Of a DNA stretch of 64,000 bases, positions 1 through 7,939 are shown one piece after another. A program made the position numbers and the translations under genes. The notes below the pieces were generated by a model, which saw only the letters and a program-made list of their open reading frames with translations, was not told the origin of the DNA and ran no database searches. Location: positions 28,113-92,112 of the forward strand of contig NZ_JAUMZV010000002.1 of assembly GCF_030527935.1 (NCBI RefSeq). The letters run 5' to 3'. This DNA is from Kingella sp. (in: b-proteobacteria) (GTDB taxonomy: Bacteria > Pseudomonadota > Gammaproteobacteria > Burkholderiales > Neisseriaceae). Position 1 is the first letter of the stretch, and the number at the start of each line of letters is the position of its first letter.

Positions 1-2
1 GC

Positions 3-134
3 TTGCTCAACGGCGAACCGCTGGAAGAGTACATCAAGCCATTTGGCGGCGGGTATTTCTTTGTGCTGCCCGGATTTGAGCAAGGCGGATATTTGGGGGA
101 CGGGTTGATTAAGCTGGTACAGCCGCAGCAGTAG
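3..134 (+). CDS. efeB: EfeB-type Dyp peroxidase (deferrochelatase), C-terminal end only
   Basis: Only the last 43 codons lie in the window; the gene begins upstream of base 1. The visible peptide contains GEPLEEYIKPFGGGYFFVLPG followed by GYLGDGLIKL, which matches the usual C-terminus of EfeB-type dye-decolourising peroxidases. These haem enzymes are exported by the Tat system and, in the EfeUOB system, take part in iron uptake in the periplasm. The stop TAG (132-134) is followed by an inverted DUS pair that probably ends the transcript. The family call rests on this short tail, so the subfamily is tentative. Confidence 0.7.
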   Translation: MLNGEPLEEYIKPFGGGYFFVLPGFEQGGYLGDGLIKLVQPQQ

Positions 135-154
135 TAGATTGATTGAAAAAGATT

Positions 155-194
155 AGGCAGCCTGAAAAGCGAATGGGTGCTTTTCAGGCTGCCT
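155..194 (+). terminator. inverted DUS pair after efeB
   Basis: AGGCAGCCTGAAAAGC and its reverse complement flank a short loop, forming a strong hairpin with a T-rich right side, 20 bases after the efeB stop. Inverted uptake-sequence pairs commonly serve as factor-independent terminators in Neisseriaceae. Confidence 0.65.
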
Positions 195-278
195 TTGTTT
201 GGCATGATGGCATCCGTTTTCAGGCTGTCTTGCGAATTAGGCTAACGCTGGCAAGAGCATCAATAGGCAGCCTGAAAT

Positions 279-1283
279 TTATTCTTCCGCAATCGCAATC
301 ACCTTTTCAGGCAGCAATTTGGTCATGCAATCAAAATGCCCCAGCGGGCATTCGCGTTGGAAACAGGGGCTGCAAGCCAAATTCAGCGTGGCGATTTTGG
401 CTTTGTCGCTTAACGGCGGCGTATGCTCGGGGCTGGATGAGCCGTAAATCGCCACCAGCTTGCAGCCCACCGCCGCCGCAAGGTGCATCAAGCCGCTGTC
501 GTTGCAAAACACTTTATCCGCGCAGGCGAGCAAATCAATCGCTTCGTCTAGGCTGGTTTTGCCGCATAAATTGGTGCATAGGCAGCCTGAAAGCTGGTTA
601 ATCTCTTCGCCTAAATCAAAATCTTTGTGCGAGCCAAACAGCCAAATTTGATAACCGCGCTGGGCGTAATGCTGCGCCGTGGCGGCAAAATGGCGCGGCA
701 GCCAACGCTTTGCCACGCCGTATTCCGCGCCGTGGCAAAACGCAATCACGGGCTTGTCCAAATCCAACCCATGCGCTGCCAACGCCGCCGCTTGGCTTGC
801 CGCGCTGATGGTAAAACTGGGCTGCGAAGAATGCCCGTCAAACGCCGCTTGCGATGCGTGCGCCAGCGCGGTGTATCTATCCACCATCAGCGGCAGCGCG
901 GCTTTATCCAGCTTGCGGATGTCGTTAAGCAGCACATAACGCTGTTCGCCCACATAACCCGTGCGCTGCTTGATGCGTGTGGCAAACGCCAGCAGCCCCA
1001 TTTTCAGGCTGCCTGCGGTGGCAATCACTTGGTCATAACCGCGCTTGCCCAGCATCCGCCCCACGCGCCAACGCTCGCGCAGTTGCAACGCACCGTGTCC
1101 AAATGGGTTGTCCAAAACCTCGTTCACTTCATCCATGCGCCGATACACCGCCTGCGACCACTTGGGCGCAAACACATCAATCACGCAATCGGGATGCAAT
1201 TCGCGCAAACGGCGCAGCATCGGCTGCGTCATCACGCAATCGCCAATCCACGAAGGCGACAAAACCAGAATTTTTTTAGCCAT
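279..1283 (-). CDS. waaF: ADP-heptose:LPS heptosyltransferase II
   Basis: The 334-residue product adds the second L-glycero-D-manno-heptose to the lipooligosaccharide inner core at the cytoplasmic face of the inner membrane. The N-terminus KILVLSPSWIGDCVMTQ is the conserved opening of family-9 glycosyltransferases. The C-terminal half has the donor-site stretch NDSGLMHLAAAVG and then GSSSPEHTPPL (about residues 260-290), both typical of WaaF. Length is normal for the family. One DUS lies inside the frame and is read as GSLK near residue 90. The gene stands alone and faces away from the small gene at 1396. Confidence in the heptosyltransferase assignment is high; WaaF rather than WaaC is favoured by the SPSWIGD and SSSPEHTPPL signatures. 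Confidence 0.93.
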   Translation of the reverse strand: MAKKILVLSPSWIGDCVMTQPMLRRLRELHPDCVIDVFAPKWSQAVYRRMDEVNEVLDNPFGHGALQLRERWRVGRMLGKRGYDQVIATAGSLKMGLLAFATRIKQRTGYVGEQRYVLLNDIRKLDKAALPLMVDRYTALAHASQAAFDGHSSQPSFTISAASQAAALAAHGLDLDKPVIAFCHGAEYGVAKRWLPRHFAATAQHYAQRGYQIWLFGSHKDFDLGEEINQLSGCLCTNLCGKTSLDEAIDLLACADKVFCNDSGLMHLAAAVGCKLVAIYGSSSPEHTPPLSDKAKIATLNLACSPCFQRECPLGHFDCMTKLLPEKVIAIAEE

Positions 1284-1355
1284 TTCATCCTGTTTGCAAA
1301 ACCAAAAACGCGCCGATTGTAGGGCGAAAAACTGCCACGCGCAAAAGTTTAGGGC

Positions 1356-1361
1356 TACAAT
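1356..1361 (+). promoter_or_regulatory. -10 box TACAAT before the gene at 1396
   Basis: TACAAT is followed at once by GCC, like other probable promoters in this window. It overlaps the in-frame ATG at 1360, which argues that translation starts at the next ATG (1396). No good -35 box is seen. Confidence 0.4.
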
Positions 1362-1395
1362 GCCACCTTTCGTTTACCCGCCCCCATTGCATAAT

Positions 1396-1713
1396 ATGAC
1401 CGCCACCCAATGCTACGCCAACGCCCGCTTAACCGCCATCCGCCACATCCCGCACGAAGACAAACTGATTTTGAGCTTTGACGAACACGAAGACTGCGAG
1501 TTCAACAGCGTGGTGGATTTTTCGCTCAACGGCTTTTATCCGCACAATATTTTGTTTGATTTATACGAATACGACCTTGCATCGCTGCCACCGCGCGTTG
1601 CCGCCGAGTTTCCCACGCTGTCGTATTACATCCACAGCGGCGAAAACTGGCAAATTTTCCATCTCTCGCCGCAAGCGGGCATGGGCGGCATTATTGTGTG
1701 CGCCACGTTTTGA
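1396..1713 (+). CDS. small conserved-looking protein of unknown function
   Basis: A 105-residue product beginning MTATQCYANARL, acidic in its first half (DEHEDCEF) and rich in aromatic residues. I see no signal peptide, membrane segment or recognisable motif. The reading frame shows the codon bias of neighbouring genes and the stop is followed by an inverted DUS pair, so it is probably a real gene. An ATG 36 bases upstream is in frame but overlaps the putative -10 box, so the later start is preferred. No function can be assigned. It lies between waaF (divergent) and rnr. Confidence 0.6.
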   Translation: MTATQCYANARLTAIRHIPHEDKLILSFDEHEDCEFNSVVDFSLNGFYPHNILFDLYEYDLASLPPRVAAEFPTLSYYIHSGENWQIFHLSPQAGMGGIIVCATF

Positions 1714-2063
1714 TTGCTCGCTGCATGAATGAGCACTTTCAGGCTGCCTTATCGTGTATAGGCAGCCTGAAAAACTGTTTACGCGCCGAGTTAGATATCT
1801 GCCTTGCTGTAAACAACAGCGACATCAAAGGCAGCCTGAAAAACAAAAATGGAGCGGTGACGGCTCATCGCCATGCTGTTGAGTTGGCAACATTACCAAA
1901 CCTTCTACTCGCCATACTCGTTTTCAGGCTGCCGTATCCGCCCAAACCACACCCGCGTCCCAATCCACCCATTTAGGCAGCCTGAAACTTCCCCCGCGCC
2001 CCGTTTTCCGTTAAAGTACACATTTTACAAAAACAAACAATCACAACAAGGATTTACAAAAAA
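1714..2063. other. intergenic stretch with inverted DUS pair and scattered DUS
   Basis: The stretch has no convincing gene. Bases 1738-1772 are an inverted DUS pair that can end transcription of the small upstream gene. Single DUS copies follow near 1829, 1923 and 1976. Around 1850-1875 is a copy of the GGAGCGGYGACGGCTCRTCGCC palindrome seen at several other places. AAGGA at 2049-2053 is the ribosome binding site for rnr. Confidence 0.6.
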
Positions 2064-4937
2064 ATGGCAAAAACCAAAAGCAAAACAACCCCAAGCAAAA
2101 AAAACAGCCTGCGCGCCCAAGACCCCTATCTCGCGCGGGAGCAACAAAAATACCCCCACCCCCTGCCCAGTCGCGAATGGATTATCCAGCTATTAGAAAC
2201 CGCAGGCATTCCGCAAAAAATCTCCAGCCTAGCCAATCAGTTATCCATTAGCGACAGCGAATACGAATTTTTTGAACGTCGCCTTAAAGCGATGGCACGC
2301 GATGGGCAAATTCTGATTAACCGCCGCAATCTGGTTTGCGCCGCCGAAAAACTCGCCATCGTGAAATGCCGCGTGGAAATGCACAAAGACGGCTTTGGCT
2401 TTGCCGTGCCGCTTATCCCCACAGGCGAAGGCGATTTGGTGCTGTATGAGCGGCAAACGCGCGGCGTGATGAACGGCGACATTGTAACCGTGCGCCCGCT
2501 GGGGCTAGACCGCCGTGGGCGGCGCGAAGGGCAAATTTTAGATATCATCGAGCGTGCGCAAACGTCCATCGTGGGCAGGTTTTACTTGGAACGCGGCATC
2601 GCCGTGCTAGACCCCGAAGACAAACGGCTCACGCAAAATGTGATTTTAGAACCCGACAGCGTGGTGCAATTTGCGCCCAGCGAAGGGCAGGTGGTCGTTG
2701 CCGAAATCACCGCTTATCCCGAAAACCATCGCCCCGCCGTTGCCTGCATTACCGAAGTGCTGGGCGATTACGCCGACAGCGGCATGGAAATTGAAATCGC
2801 GCTGCGCAAACACAAATTGCCGCACGAATTTAGCGCAGGCTGCCTGAAAGCCGCCGCCAAAATCCCCGCCAAAGTGCGCCCGAGCGACCGCAAAAACCGC
2901 GTGGATTTACGCAATTTGCCGCTGGTAACCATAGACGGCGAAACGTCGCGCGATTTTGACGATGCGGTGTACGCCGAAAAAATCGGGCGCAATTATCGGC
3001 TTATTGTTGCCATCGCCGATGTGAGCCATTATGTGAAACCCGACGATGCCATAGACCAAGACGCGCAAGAACGCGCCACCAGCGTGTATTTTCCACGCCG
3101 CGTGATACCGATGCTGCCTGAAAATCTATCCAACGGCATTTGCTCGCTCAACCCCGATGTGGAGCGGTTGTGCATGGTGTGCGACATGGACATCACGTTT
3201 GCAGGCAACATCAAATCCTATCGCTTCTACCCCGCCGTGATGAAATCACACGGCAGGCTCACTTACAACCAAGTGTGGGAATGGATTAGCCAAAAAACGC
3301 AAAATCCATACAGCGAGCAGCTCAACACTTTATACAAATTATTCAAAATATTGCAGAAAAAACGCCACGCACGCGGCGCGATGGAATTTGAAACCAGCGA
3401 AACGCAAATGCTGTTCAACGACAACGGCAAAATTGACCGCATCATCCCCGTGGTGCGCAACGATGCGCATAAATTGATTGAAGAATGTATGCTCGCGGCG
3501 AACGTGTGTTCCGCCGATTTTCTGTTAAAAAACAAACACCCCGCGCTGTATCGCAACCACGCAGGGCCCCCGCCCGAAAAATTAGCCGCGCTGCGCGAAC
3601 AACTGGGCTTGCTCGGATTGAAACTGGGCGGCGGCGACCATCCCGCGCCCAAAGATTACGCCGCGCTTGCCGAGCAAGTCGCCGAGCGCGACGACCGCGA
3701 ATTGCTGCAAACCATGCTGTTGCGCTCCATGCAGCAAGCGCAATACGAGCCGCACAACGCAGGGCATTTTGGGCTGGCGTATGAACACTACACCCATTTC
3801 ACTTCGCCCATCCGCCGCTACCCCGATTTGCTGGTGCATCGCGCCATCAGAGCCGTGCTGGCGGGCGAGCAATACCAAGCCAACTGGCAAGCATTGGGCG
3901 CACATTCATCGCATTGCGAACGCCGCGCCGATGATGCCAGCCGCGATGTGGAAAACTGGCTGAAAACCTACTATATGCGCGACAAAGTGGGCGAAGTGTT
4001 CGCAGGCAAAATCAGCGGCATGGCGAATTTTGGCATTTTTGTTACGCTGGACGACATCCACATTGAAGGCATGGTGCACGTGAGCGATTTGGGCGAAGAT
4101 TATTTCAACTACCACCCCGAAACGCTGTCCATGATAGGCGAGCGCAGCGGCGCGCAATTCAAAATGGGCGACCGCGTGGTAGTGAAAGTGGCGCGCGCCG
4201 ATTTGGATACCAGCAAGATTGATTTGGCGTTGGTGTCGGGCGGCGAATCGCGCCAAGCGCGCAAAGGCAAAAAAACCGCCAACGCGGTTGCCAATATTTC
4301 AGGCAGCCTGAAAAATACGCGCGGCAAGAAAGCGGCTGTCGCGCCTGTTGAACCCAACGCGGGCAAGAAATCACGCAAAGGCAAAAAGCAAGCGGCGGCG
4401 GATGGTTTAGGCAGCCTGAAAACGGTAAACAGCGATGTGAAAGGCGATGCAAAACCAACCGCGCGCGAACAGGTTGAACAAGCTAAAAGCAATAAGCCTA
4501 GCAAATCGCGCAAAGGCAGCCTGAAAACTGAAAACGGCAGCGAAATGAAAGCGAACGAAGCCAAAGCAGCCAAGCCAGCGGTTCAAGCGCAAGCTGTTCC
4601 GTCGCAAACAGCCAAAGCCGTTGAAACCAGCCCAGCCAAGAAATCGCGCAAAGGCAAAAAGCAAGCGGCGATGGATGGTTCAGGCAGCCTGAAAACGGCA
4701 AAAAGTAATGTGAAAGGCGATGCGAAACCAGCAGCGCGTGAACAGGTTGAACAAGCTAAAAACAACAAACCTAGCAAATCACGCCAAGCCAAAGGCAGCC
4801 TGAAAACCACAGGCATCAACGAAATTAAAACCAATTCACCGCGCCCCACCCCAAAAGAAGCCACCCCAGCCCAACCCGCCGCAGGCACGCTCAAAATGGT
4901 AAACGGCAAAATCACCATCGTGAAAAAGAAAAAATAG
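2064..4937 (+). CDS. rnr: ribonuclease R with long basic repeat-bearing C-terminal tail
   Basis: This 957-residue 3'-to-5' exoribonuclease degrades structured RNA and takes part in mRNA turnover and ribosome quality control. An N-terminal winged-helix region and cold-shock domains precede the RNB domain. The metal-binding aspartates sit in ETSRDFDDAVY near residues 293-303. The S1 domain (GEVFAGKISGMANFGIFV) covers about residues 642-723. The remaining 230 residues are a Lys/Ala/Ser-rich tail much longer than usual for RNase R. It contains two imperfect copies of a unit of about 55 residues (4365 and 4638, period 273 bp), each carrying in-frame DUS read as GSLK. Basic tails of RNase R enzymes bind RNA and ribosomes, so the tail may be functional. 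The stop TAG overlaps a DUS. Confidence 0.95.
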   Translation: MAKTKSKTTPSKKNSLRAQDPYLAREQQKYPHPLPSREWIIQLLETAGIPQKISSLANQLSISDSEYEFFERRLKAMARDGQILINRRNLVCAAEKLAIVKCRVEMHKDGFGFAVPLIPTGEGDLVLYERQTRGVMNGDIVTVRPLGLDRRGRREGQILDIIERAQTSIVGRFYLERGIAVLDPEDKRLTQNVILEPDSVVQFAPSEGQVVVAEITAYPENHRPAVACITEVLGDYADSGMEIEIALRKHKLPHEFSAGCLKAAAKIPAKVRPSDRKNRVDLRNLPLVTIDGETSRDFDDAVYAEKIGRNYRLIVAIADVSHYVKPDDAIDQDAQERATSVYFPRRVIPMLPENLSNGICSLNPDVERLCMVCDMDITFAGNIKSYRFYPAVMKSHGRLTYNQVWEWISQKTQNPYSEQLNTLYKLFKILQKKRHARGAMEFETSETQMLFNDNGKIDRIIPVVRNDAHKLIEECMLAANVCSADFLLKNKHPALYRNHAGPPPEKLAALREQLGLLGLKLGGGDHPAPKDYAALAEQVAERDDRELLQTMLLRSMQQAQYEPHNAGHFGLAYEHYTHFTSPIRRYPDLLVHRAIRAVLAGEQYQANWQALGAHSSHCERRADDASRDVENWLKTYYMRDKVGEVFAGKISGMANFGIFVTLDDIHIEGMVHVSDLGEDYFNYHPETLSMIGERSGAQFKMGDRVVVKVARADLDTSKIDLALVSGGESRQARKGKKTANAVANISGSLKNTRGKKAAVAPVEPNAGKKSRKGKKQAAADGLGSLKTVNSDVKGDAKPTAREQVEQAKSNKPSKSRKGSLKTENGSEMKANEAKAAKPAVQAQAVPSQTAKAVETSPAKKSRKGKKQAAMDGSGSLKTAKSNVKGDAKPAAREQVEQAKNNKPSKSRQAKGSLKTTGINEIKTNSPRPTPKEATPAQPAAGTLKMVNGKITIVKKKK
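4365..4805 (+). repeat. two 273-bp-period imperfect coding repeats in the rnr tail
   Basis: Copies starting at 4365 and 4638 encode KKSRKGKKQAA, then DG.GSLKT, VKGDAKP.AREQVEQAK and NKPSKSR with few differences. Each copy holds two DUS. This is an in-frame tandem duplication. Confidence 0.8.
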
Positions 4938-4951
4938 GCAGCCTGAAAACA

Positions 4952-4984
4952 AAAACGGCACAGAATCAACCCTGTGCCGTTTTT
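4952..4984. terminator. bidirectional terminator between rnr and folD
   Basis: AAAACGGCACAG and CTGTGCCGTTTT form a 12-bp perfect stem around an 8-base loop, with A and T runs on either side. It can serve both convergent genes. Confidence 0.85.
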
Positions 4985-5011
4985 ATCCATTATCACGCCG
5001 CAAAACCGTTT

Positions 5012-5869
5012 TCAGGCTGCATCATGTATCCCCGCCGCCTGTAACGTATTCTCCAACAAACTCGCAATCGTCATCGGCCCCACGCCGCCAGGCACAGGCG
5101 TAATCGCAAAAGCACGTTCTTTCGCCGCCGCAAATTCCACATCGCCGCACAGCGAGCCATCGTCCAAGCGATTGATGCCCACATCAATCACCGTAGCATT
5201 GGGCTTAATCCAAGAGCCTTTGATGAAATTGGGCTTGCCCACCGCCACAATCAAAATATCCGCCGTCGCCACTTCCAAAGCCAAATTCTCGGTAAACCGA
5301 TGGCACACCGTAGGCGTGCCGCCCGCCAGCATAATCTCCAACGCCATCGGCCGCCCCACAATATTAGACGCGCCCACAATCGTAACCTTCTTGCCCTTCA
5401 CAGGAATGTTGTACGCATCCAGCAGCGTCATCACACCTTTGGGCGTGCACGGGCGCAGCGTCGGCATCCGTTGCAGCAGCCGCCCCACGTTATACGGATG
5501 AAAACCGTCCACATCCTTATCAGGATGAATCCGCTCCAACACCGCTTGGCTGTTGATATGCGGTGGCAAGGGCAGTTGCACCAAAATGCCGTCCACATCA
5601 TCTTGCCCATTCAGCGCATCAATCAACGCCAGCAGCTCTGTCTCGCCGGTGTCTGCGGGCAAAATATGCGAAAACGATTGAAAGCCCACCTTATCGCAAG
5701 CGCGTTGCTTATTGCGCACATAAACCGCGCTGGCAGGATTATCGCCCACCAAAATAACCGCCAAACCTGGGGCGCGTTTGCCTTCGGTTTGGCGTTGTTG
5801 CACTTGCTCGCTGATGCGTTGCAAACATTGTTCGGAAACTTCTTTGCCATTGATGATTTGAGCCGTCAT
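5012..5869 (-). CDS. folD: bifunctional methylene-THF dehydrogenase / methenyl-THF cyclohydrolase
   Basis: The 285-residue FolD interconverts methylene-, methenyl- and 10-formyl-tetrahydrofolate using NADP, supplying one-carbon units for purines and formyl-Met. Signatures include YVRNKQRACDKVG (catalytic Tyr/Lys region), DGILVQLPLP, PCTPKGV, the Rossmann stretch GASNIVGRPMALE and VTPVPGGVGPMT near the C-terminus. The frame is open upstream to 5962, but MTAQIINGKEVSEQ at 5869 gives the usual FolD length and N-terminus. The stop TGA comes from a degenerate DUS. It converges with rnr across a shared terminator. Confidence 0.96.
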   Translation of the reverse strand: MTAQIINGKEVSEQCLQRISEQVQQRQTEGKRAPGLAVILVGDNPASAVYVRNKQRACDKVGFQSFSHILPADTGETELLALIDALNGQDDVDGILVQLPLPPHINSQAVLERIHPDKDVDGFHPYNVGRLLQRMPTLRPCTPKGVMTLLDAYNIPVKGKKVTIVGASNIVGRPMALEIMLAGGTPTVCHRFTENLALEVATADILIVAVGKPNFIKGSWIKPNATVIDVGINRLDDGSLCGDVEFAAAKERAFAITPVPGGVGPMTIASLLENTLQAAGIHDAA

Positions 5870-6075
5870 GGATTTGCTTTCGTTGCTGTGGAAGGAAAAT
5901 CGCATTATCGCATTTTTACAAAAGGGGCAGCAAGGCAGCCTGAAAAGCATGGCGCGGGGCAAAATGGGGCAGCGTTTTATCTAGCATTTTTTGCTTTTAT
6001 CAATTTTGTTGCGAATTTTAAAATTTTTGCAAAATTAGTTTAATTTACAATCAACGAGTTACCGCAATCAAGCAA

Positions 6076-6094
6076 AATAATAATAACTATCATT
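6076..6094 (+). promoter_or_regulatory. Fur-box-like operator
   Basis: AATAATAATAACTATCATT matches 13 of 19 positions of the classical Fur consensus GATAATGATAATCATTATC. It overlaps TATCAT (6088-6093), a candidate -10 box for the downstream small RNA. Iron-dependent repression is inferred from the match only. Confidence 0.5.
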
Positions 6095-6099
6095 TGCAC

Positions 6100-6242
6100 A
6101 AAGAAACAAAAGGGCGTACTATTCGTTTTACCAGCTACGCAGCAACAGAAATTGTTCGCAAACTTTGCTGCTGTGTAGTACATTTGGTAGTGGTTTGTGT
6201 TCCTTTTGTGCCCCCGTTGTGAAAACGTGGGGCAATTTTTTT
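6100..6242 (+). ncRNA. candidate Fur-controlled small RNA
   Basis: A transcript starting near 6100 would be about 140 nt long. It would include a 10-bp hairpin with one GU pair (CTACGCAGCA 6135-6144 with TGCTGTGTAG 6169-6178). It would end at a classic factor-independent terminator: 6209-6218 pairs with 6224-6234 (one bulged T), followed by seven T. The Fur-like box sits over the probable -10. No ORF of the region has a ribosome binding site or coding bias. The arrangement (Fur box, short RNA, terminator) is that of Fur-repressed sRNAs such as NrrF of Neisseria meningitidis; I cannot claim sequence homology. The 5' end is an estimate. Confidence 0.45.
6209..6242 (+). terminator. factor-independent terminator of the first sRNA candidate
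   Basis: TGCCCCCGTT pairs with AACGTGGGGCA (single bulge, loop GTGAA) and is followed by ATTTTTTT. No gene lies directly upstream on this strand, which implies a noncoding transcript. Confidence 0.7.
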
Positions 6243-6376
6243 GCGTATGAGATGTTACGCGGTGTAGTAATTGGAATAAAAGGTTTAGACAATGATTTTG
6301 AATATTTTTTATTATTGGCATTTTGTGCTACTGTTTTGCAAAAATAAAAAATTAAATGCCTGATTGCGATTTTGTG

Positions 6377-6405
6377 TTGTCAAGATTTGTAAGCAAGCAT
6401 AAAAT
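6377..6405 (+). promoter_or_regulatory. sigma-70 promoter for the second sRNA candidate
   Basis: TTGTCA (6377-6382) and TAAAAT (6400-6405) are separated by exactly 17 bases. This is the best -35/-10 pair I found in the window. Transcription would start near 6412. Confidence 0.6.
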
Positions 6406-6411
6406 TCGGCT

Positions 6412-6627
6412 TACATTGAATTACAAAAACAACCAACGAGAAATATTCAACCCATTTCGGTGCGAGGTTTTGCATGGGCAGAACCGTGTGCTAAATCGCT
6501 TTGTTGTGCTGCTTCTTTCTCCTTTCGGGCAGCATAACGGAGGCAGGCGAAAGCCTGCATTGTTTGTGAAGCGTAAAATCTCTGATTGAGGTATTTGTGG
6601 CAGCTCTTCGTGAGCTGCCTTTTTTTT
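6412..6627 (+). ncRNA. candidate structured small RNA with exposed anti-Shine-Dalgarno loop
   Basis: A transcript of about 215 nt between a good sigma-70 promoter and a strong terminator. Hairpins read by eye: 6466-6485 (8 bp, loop ATGG); 6503-6512 with 6529-6538 (10 bp, one GU) carrying the 16-base loop TTCTTTCTCCTTTCGG; 6543-6558 (6 bp, GAAA tetraloop). Bases 6497-6502 and 6568-6573 can close the last two into a three-way junction. The loop core TTTCTCCTTTC is complementary to AAGGAG-type ribosome binding sites, so it could act as an antisense seed. The 5' 50 bases are A-rich and open. No ORF fits. Its size would also allow a 6S RNA, but I could not build the long 6S rod; tmRNA, RNase P and 4.5S signatures are absent. 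Confidence 0.55.
6599..6627 (+). terminator. terminator with TTCG-type loop
   Basis: GGCAGCTC and GAGCTGCC form an 8-bp perfect stem around TTCGT, followed by eight T. It ends the RNA candidate upstream of pheA rather than attenuating pheA, since pheA has its own -10 further down. Confidence 0.85.
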
Positions 6628-6693
6628 CGTGGTTTTTCTGTTTTCAGGCTGCCTATGCTGGCAAATAGGCAGCCTGAAAATTTATGATTTGGG

Positions 6694-6699
6694 TAAAAT
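6694..6699 (+). promoter_or_regulatory. -10 box TAAAAT before pheA
   Basis: TAAAAT followed by GCGCG, 28 bases before the pheA ATG and downstream of the terminator and a DUS pair. The -35 region is unclear. Confidence 0.4.
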
Positions 6700-6726
6700 G
6701 CGCGTTTTGCTTTGGGAGTTGAACCG

Positions 6727-7803
6727 ATGTCTATTGATGAGAAATTGTTGCCGCATCGCAATGCGATTGATGCGATTGACCAGCAGATTTTGGGCTTGCT
6801 AAACGAGCGGGCGATTCATGCGCGGGCGATTGGCGAGCTAAAAGGAACAGGCGCGGTGTATCGTCCTGAGCGCGAGGCGCAGGTGTTGCTGCGGATTAAG
6901 GCGTTGAACAAAGGCCCGTTGCCCGATGAGGGCGTGGCGCGCTTGTTCCGCGAAGTGATGAGCGAATGCTTGGCGGTGGAGCGTCCGCTGACGATTGCGT
7001 ATTTGGGCCCGATGGGCACGTTTACGCAGATGGCGGCGATTAAGCATTTTGGGCACGCAGCGGTTACCGTGCCTTGCACCACGGTGGACGACAGCGTGCG
7101 GTTAACCGAAGCGTGGCAGGCGGATTATGTGGTTGCGCCTGTGGAAAATTCCACCGAAGGCTCGGTGGGGCGTACGTTGGATTTGCTGGTGAACACGCCG
7201 TTGCGCGCTTGCGGGGAAGTGGTGCTGCGCATTCATCATCATTTGTTAAACGTTTCAGGCAGCCTGAAAAAGGTGAAAAAGGTGTACGCGCACGCGCAGG
7301 CGTTGGCGCAATGCCAACATTGGCTGAACACGCATTTGAGCGGCGACGTGCCGCGCGTGGCGGTGTCCAGCAATGGCGAAGCGGCGCGGCTGGCGCAGTT
7401 GGACGAAGACGTGGCGGCGATTGCCAGCCAAACAGCGGCGGAGATTTATGGGCTCACCAAAATTGCGGAAAACATTGAAGACGAGCCCAACAACACCACG
7501 CGCTTTTTGGTGCTGGGGCATCAGGACACCACGCCCAGCGGCAAGGATAAGACTTCGCTGGTGGTCAGCGCACCCAACCATGTGGGGATGCTGCACCGCG
7601 TGATTGAGCCTTTAACGCGGGCGGGGATTTCGCTTACCAAATTTGAAAGCCGCCCCAGCCGCACAGGGCTTTGGGAGTATTTGTTTTTTATTGATATTGA
7701 AGGGCATGAATTGGATGAGCGCGTGCAAGCGGCGTTGGCGCAACTGCGCGAAACAGCGGCGTTTGTGAAAGTGGTGGGGAGTTATCCGATGGCGGTGTTG
7801 TAG
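6727..7803 (+). CDS. pheA: bifunctional chorismate mutase / prephenate dehydratase (P-protein)
   Basis: The 358-residue enzyme converts chorismate through prephenate to phenylpyruvate for phenylalanine synthesis. Residues about 1-90 are an AroQ-type chorismate mutase helix bundle. The dehydratase domain starts at IAYLGPMGTFTQMAA and includes PVENSTEGSVGRTLDLL and the catalytic NNTTRFLVLG. The C-terminal ACT domain carries the phenylalanine-binding ESRPSRTGLWEY. A TTG at 6712 is in frame, but ATG 6727 has GGGAG at 6714-6718 at good spacing. One DUS is read as GSLK in the dehydratase domain. An inverted DUS pair follows the stop. Confidence 0.97.
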   Translation: MSIDEKLLPHRNAIDAIDQQILGLLNERAIHARAIGELKGTGAVYRPEREAQVLLRIKALNKGPLPDEGVARLFREVMSECLAVERPLTIAYLGPMGTFTQMAAIKHFGHAAVTVPCTTVDDSVRLTEAWQADYVVAPVENSTEGSVGRTLDLLVNTPLRACGEVVLRIHHHLLNVSGSLKKVKKVYAHAQALAQCQHWLNTHLSGDVPRVAVSSNGEAARLAQLDEDVAAIASQTAAEIYGLTKIAENIEDEPNNTTRFLVLGHQDTTPSGKDKTSLVVSAPNHVGMLHRVIEPLTRAGISLTKFESRPSRTGLWEYLFFIDIEGHELDERVQAALAQLRETAAFVKVVGSYPMAVL

Positions 7804-7835
7804 TTGTAGTTTGGGGGCGCGGTTTGAATGCGAAT

Positions 7836-7894
7836 AGGCAGCCTGAAAATGCGCAAAGCCAAAACGGTATTTGAAAATACGCTTTCAGGCTGCC
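7836..7894 (+). terminator. widely spaced inverted DUS pair after pheA
   Basis: Two uptake sequences in opposite orientation, about 33 bases apart and 32 bases after the pheA stop, can pair into a hairpin. Confidence 0.45.
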
Positions 7895-7939
7895 CAATAC
7901 TTCCGCCGTAAACAGATAAACCTGCCCGCACTGATATTA

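Noticed and set aside
6165..6347. 60-codon open frame in the AT-rich gap before pheA
   Set aside because: It runs through the terminator of the first sRNA candidate, lacks a Shine-Dalgarno sequence and has no coding bias.
6599..6627. Phenylalanine attenuator for pheA
   Set aside because: No Phe-rich leader peptide or alternative antiterminator pairing was seen, and pheA appears to have its own -10 box after the terminator.
6412..6627. 6S RNA (ssrS)
   Set aside because: Length fits, but I could not form the long rod with a central bubble; several separate hairpins fit better. A model search could still overturn this.
7688..7897. Minus-strand frame of 69 codons after pheA
   Set aside because: It consists of reversed DUS sequence and the pheA 3' end, with no start signals.
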